Source of the DNA: Bacteroidota bacterium
Lineage (GTDB): Bacteria; Bacteroidota; Bacteroidia; Chitinophagales; Saprospiraceae
Direction: 5' to 3'
DNA: 32,561 nt
NCBI GenBank assembly: GCA_029561355.1
Contig: JAKQJD010000135.1
Span: 1-32,561 of the forward strand
In this document: positions 30,335-32,561 of the stretch, one piece after another
Layout of the letters: each line of letters opens with the position of its first letter
Numbering within the stretch: position 1 is the first letter of the stretch
Position numbers and translations under genes: made by a program
Notes under the pieces: model-generated
Databases searched by the model: none
What the model saw: the letters and a program-made list of their open reading frames with translations, nothing else
What the model was told of the DNA's origin: nothing

Positions 30335-31603
30335 ATGCGCACTAATCGCCGCAGTTTCATCCGCCAAACCGCCACCCTCCTGGGCTCCCTGGCTTTACAC
30401 CAACAGGTAGCCGCCGCATTTCCCATCGCCGATCTGCCGGCCGGAACGCCGGAAGAGGATTTTTGGCGGCAGGTGCGGCAGGCGTACAGTGCCAGCCCGA
30501 CGCTTATCAACCTCAACAACGGCGGCGTATGCCCTACCCCACGCGCCACGCTGGACGCGCTGGATCACTACAACCGCATGTGTGCCGAAGCGCCGTCGTA
30601 TTACATGTGGCGTATACTCGACCAGGACCGCGAGCCCCTGCGCGAAAACCTGGCAGCCCTCGCGGGCGTGTCGCCCGACGAATTGGCCATCAACCGCAAT
30701 ACGACGGAAGCGCTGAACACCATCATTTTCGGGCTTCCCCTGAAAGCGGGCGATGAAGTGGTGCTCTCCCGTTACGATTACCCGAATATGATGAACGCCT
30801 GGAAACAACGCGAAGCCCGCGACGGCATCCGGCTGGTGTGGGTCGACCTCGACCTGCCTTCCGATAACGAAGCATACCTGGTGAATGCGTTCGTATCGAA
30901 ATTTACCGAAAAAACCCGCCTCGTGCACCTCACGCACGTGATCAACTGGAGCGGCCAGATCCTGCCCGTCCGGAAAATTGCCGACCGCGCCCACGCACAG
31001 GGCGCCGAAGTGCTGGTGGACGCCGCGCACTCTTTCGCCGTGCTCGACTACAAAATCCCCGATCTCGGCTGCGATTACTGGGGTACCAGCCTGCACAAAT
31101 TCCTGTGCGCGCCGTTCGGCACAGGTTTGATGTGGATCCGTAAGGAAAAAATTCCCGGAATCTGGCCCCTGTTGTCCAACGACAAACCAGACAGCGATAA
31201 TATCCGGAAATTCGAATCGTTGGGTACCCGCAGTTTTCCGACGGAAATGGCCACCGGCTATTCGCTTGATTTACACAACTTTATAGGCCCGAAACGCAAA
31301 CAAGAGCGCCTTCATTTCCTCAAAAACTACTGGATGGAACGCGTGCGCGACGTGCCCGGCATTCGTTTTTACACCGATCCGAAACCGGAATGGAGTTGCG
31401 CCATCGGCAATTTCGGTCTGGAAGGCTGGAAATGCACTGACATCGCCGGACAGTTGTTCGACAAGTGGAAAATTCACACCACCACCATCGACTGGCAAAA
31501 GATCAACGGCGTGCGCGTCACCCCGAATGTGTACACCACGACCGAAGAACTGGACAAACTGGTGCGGGCAATCGGGGTGATTGCGGCGGGGAAGAAAGGA
31601 TGA
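30335..31603 (+). CDS. Tat-exported class V aminotransferase-fold PLP enzyme
   Basis: A 422-residue protein. The N-terminus RRSFIRQTATLLGSLAL is a twin-arginine signal, so the enzyme is folded with its cofactor and then exported. The PLP lysine is K255 in GTSLHKFLCAPFGTG, with D229 (VLVDAAHSF) contacting the pyridine nitrogen. The overall layout resembles isopenicillin-N-epimerase-like/cysteine-desulfurase-type class V enzymes, a family used for transamination, epimerisation or desulfuration; which applies is unknown. The start at 30335 is the ATG giving the RR motif near the N-terminus. It is flanked by elements E10 and E11, which leaves it a single-gene unit. Confidence 0.92.
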   Translation: MRTNRRSFIRQTATLLGSLALHQQVAAAFPIADLPAGTPEEDFWRQVRQAYSASPTLINLNNGGVCPTPRATLDALDHYNRMCAEAPSYYMWRILDQDREPLRENLAALAGVSPDELAINRNTTEALNTIIFGLPLKAGDEVVLSRYDYPNMMNAWKQREARDGIRLVWVDLDLPSDNEAYLVNAFVSKFTEKTRLVHLTHVINWSGQILPVRKIADRAHAQGAEVLVDAAHSFAVLDYKIPDLGCDYWGTSLHKFLCAPFGTGLMWIRKEKIPGIWPLLSNDKPDSDNIRKFESLGTRSFPTEMATGYSLDLHNFIGPKRKQERLHFLKNYWMERVRDVPGIRFYTDPKPEWSCAIGNFGLEGWKCTDIAGQLFDKWKIHTTTIDWQKINGVRVTPNVYTTTEELDKLVRAIGVIAAGKKG

Positions 31604-31607
31604 ATTT

Positions 31608-31756
31608 AGTTATTGGTTATGGGTTATGGGTTAATGGTTACTAGGGAGGTAGGGCGCCATCTGTACCAATACTTCGTTTCCCGGAAAGAGTGGAAGAAGC
31701 GTCGGTACAGATGGCGCCCTACCACCCTAATAACCAATAACCGATAACCAATAACT
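31608..31756. repeat. Palindromic element E11 (GGTTATTA words, 20 bp core)
   Basis: The outer arms are AGTTATTGGTTATGGGTT-type words (31608-31640) and their complements CCAATAACCGATAACC (about 31730-31756). The core GGTAGGGCGCCATCTGTACC (31648-31667) pairs perfectly over 20 bp with 31704-31723. It uses the same words as E10 but a different core. Confidence 0.93.
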
Positions 31757-31760
31757 AACT

Positions 31761-31768
31761 TATCTTTG
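31761..31768 (+). promoter_or_regulatory. -7 box TATCTTTG upstream of the PaaG-like gene
   Basis: An exact TAnnTTTG box 28 bp before the ATG at 31797. The -33 TTTG is absent, because that position lies in the right arm of E11 (AACC/AATAAC words). The element may therefore have displaced or replaced the upstream box. Confidence 0.6.
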
Positions 31769-31796
31769 CCCGCCTTTTCATCACCACAACCCAATT

Positions 31797-32561
31797 ATGG
31801 AATATATCATCCTATCCATCGAAAACAGCGTTGCCCGTATCACCTTCAACCGCCCGCAGGTGTTCAACTCCATGCACCAGGCCATGCGTGCCGAATTGCT
31901 GGAAGCGCTGGATATTTGCGCCGAAGATCCCGGTGTACGCGCCATACTCATCACCGGAAACGGGCGGGCCTTTTGCGCGGGTGAAGACCTGCAGGAAGTG
32001 ACCGACCCGAACGGTCCGTCGCTGACCACGATCATTTCCACCGGGTACAATCCTATTGTACAAAAAATTCGGAACCTGGAAAAACCCGTCGTTATGGCCG
32101 TCAACGGCGTAGCGGCCGGCGCCGGCGCCAATATCGCGCTGGCCGGCGATGTGGTAGTGGCCAGTATGTCGGCCAGTTTCACGCAGGCATTTTCCAAAAT
32201 CGGCCTCATCCCCGACTCCGGCGGCACCTGGACACTCCCCCGGCTGGTGGGCTTTCAGCGCGCTTCGGCCCTCATGATGCTGTCCGACAAGATCAATGCG
32301 GAAGACGCGCAAACCATGGGAATGGTGTACAAGGTTTTTCACGATGAAACGTTTCTGGCAGAAAGCATCGAGCTGGCCGAAACGCTGGCTCAAATGCCGA
32401 CACGCGGCCTGGCACTTACCAAAAAAGCGCTGAACGCTTCTTTCGATAACAGTTTTTCCGAACAACTGACCCTGGAAGATACCCTGCAAAGTGAAGCCGG
32501 CAGCACGGCCGATTACCGGGAAGGCGTGGCAGCGTTTCTGGAGAAAAGGAAGCCTGTGTTT
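31797..32561 (+). CDS. paaG: PaaG-like enoyl-CoA hydratase/isomerase (partial, C-terminus cut)
   Basis: The frame is open to the window edge (255 codons, probably only a few residues short of the end). It has the crotonase fold: oxyanion residues in AFCAGEDL (58-65) and VAAGAGANIA (105-114), and the isomerase Asp140 in LIPDSGGTW. FYN-like YNPIV, DPNGP, GLIPDSGGTW and TADYREGVAAFLEKR match PaaG (1,2-epoxyphenylacetyl-CoA isomerase) closely, more so than fatty-acid crotonases. PaaG isomerises the ring-epoxide to the oxepin in aerobic phenylacetate degradation. No other paa gene is visible here; any may follow beyond the edge. If none follow, a general enoyl-CoA isomerase is the alternative. Confidence 0.85.
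   Translation, partial: MEYIILSIENSVARITFNRPQVFNSMHQAMRAELLEALDICAEDPGVRAILITGNGRAFCAGEDLQEVTDPNGPSLTTIISTGYNPIVQKIRNLEKPVVMAVNGVAAGAGANIALAGDVVVASMSASFTQAFSKIGLIPDSGGTWTLPRLVGFQRASALMMLSDKINAEDAQTMGMVYKVFHDETFLAESIELAETLAQMPTRGLALTKKALNASFDNSFSEQLTLEDTLQSEAGSTADYREGVAAFLEKRKPVF

Overview
The window is a chromosomal stretch of a Bacteroidota bacterium, plausibly of the Chitinophagales/Saprospirales side, although rank below phylum is a guess. The evidence is a type IX secretion C-terminal sorting domain, a DUF5686/carboxypeptidase-regulatory outer-membrane protein, large Asp-box surface proteins, and promoters of the Bacteroidota kind (TTTG-N20-TAnnTTTG). No tRNA, rRNA, phage, transposase gene or CRISPR array was seen. 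Genes at both edges are cut by the window: an Asp-box beta-propeller protein on the left and a PaaG-like enoyl-CoA hydratase/isomerase on the right.

Layout. 1-6.6 kb: secreted propeller protein (-), a DHH-like putative phosphoesterase (+), an AstE/AspA-type zinc deacylase (-), a DinB/YfiT metalloprotein with a long AT-hook-like, H1-like tail (-), and an AlkA-type DNA glycosylase (-). 7-10 kb: a GCS2 carboxylate-amine ligase fused to two CBS domains, a GNAT gene 2 bp behind it, and a small COG2388-type GNAT. 10.3-15 kb: a stress-flavoured group with a PA2169/DUF2383 bundle protein, an ECF sigma factor, a small hydrophilic protein, an FAD oxidoreductase, a two-TM protein, a DUF1328 (YtjA) protein and a YtxH protein. 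15.3-22.2 kb: a stand-alone receiver domain, an AsmA-like anchored protein, a YihY/BrkB membrane protein, a DUF748 protein, and then a remarkable receptor. 22.4-32.5 kb: a beta-helix T9SS protein, two alpha/beta hydrolases, a small membrane protein, a TetR regulator, the DUF5686 protein, a Tat-exported class V aminotransferase fold, and the PaaG-like enzyme.

The most striking gene is the receptor at 20063-22222. One chain carries a signal peptide, a type I periplasmic-binding-protein domain, a Cys-loop/Pro-loop type extracellular domain and four membrane helices that align without gaps to GLIC through M2. It is a pentameric ligand-gated ion channel with a built-in solute-binding module. It lies directly behind the DUF748 gene.

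The second striking feature is what fills the gaps between genes. Eleven intergenic regions hold large inverted repeats. Most have outer arms made of tandem copies of a short G/T-rich word (GGTTGATAA, GGTTTATAG, GGTTATTA and relatives) around a strictly complementary core. Wherever arm composition can be judged, the 5' arm is the GGTT strand and the 3' arm the AACC strand. Four of them share the core GGTTGATATTCAGCCGCTC. They occur between convergent, tandem and divergent genes, often start within a few bases of a stop codon, and in one case encode the end of a protein.
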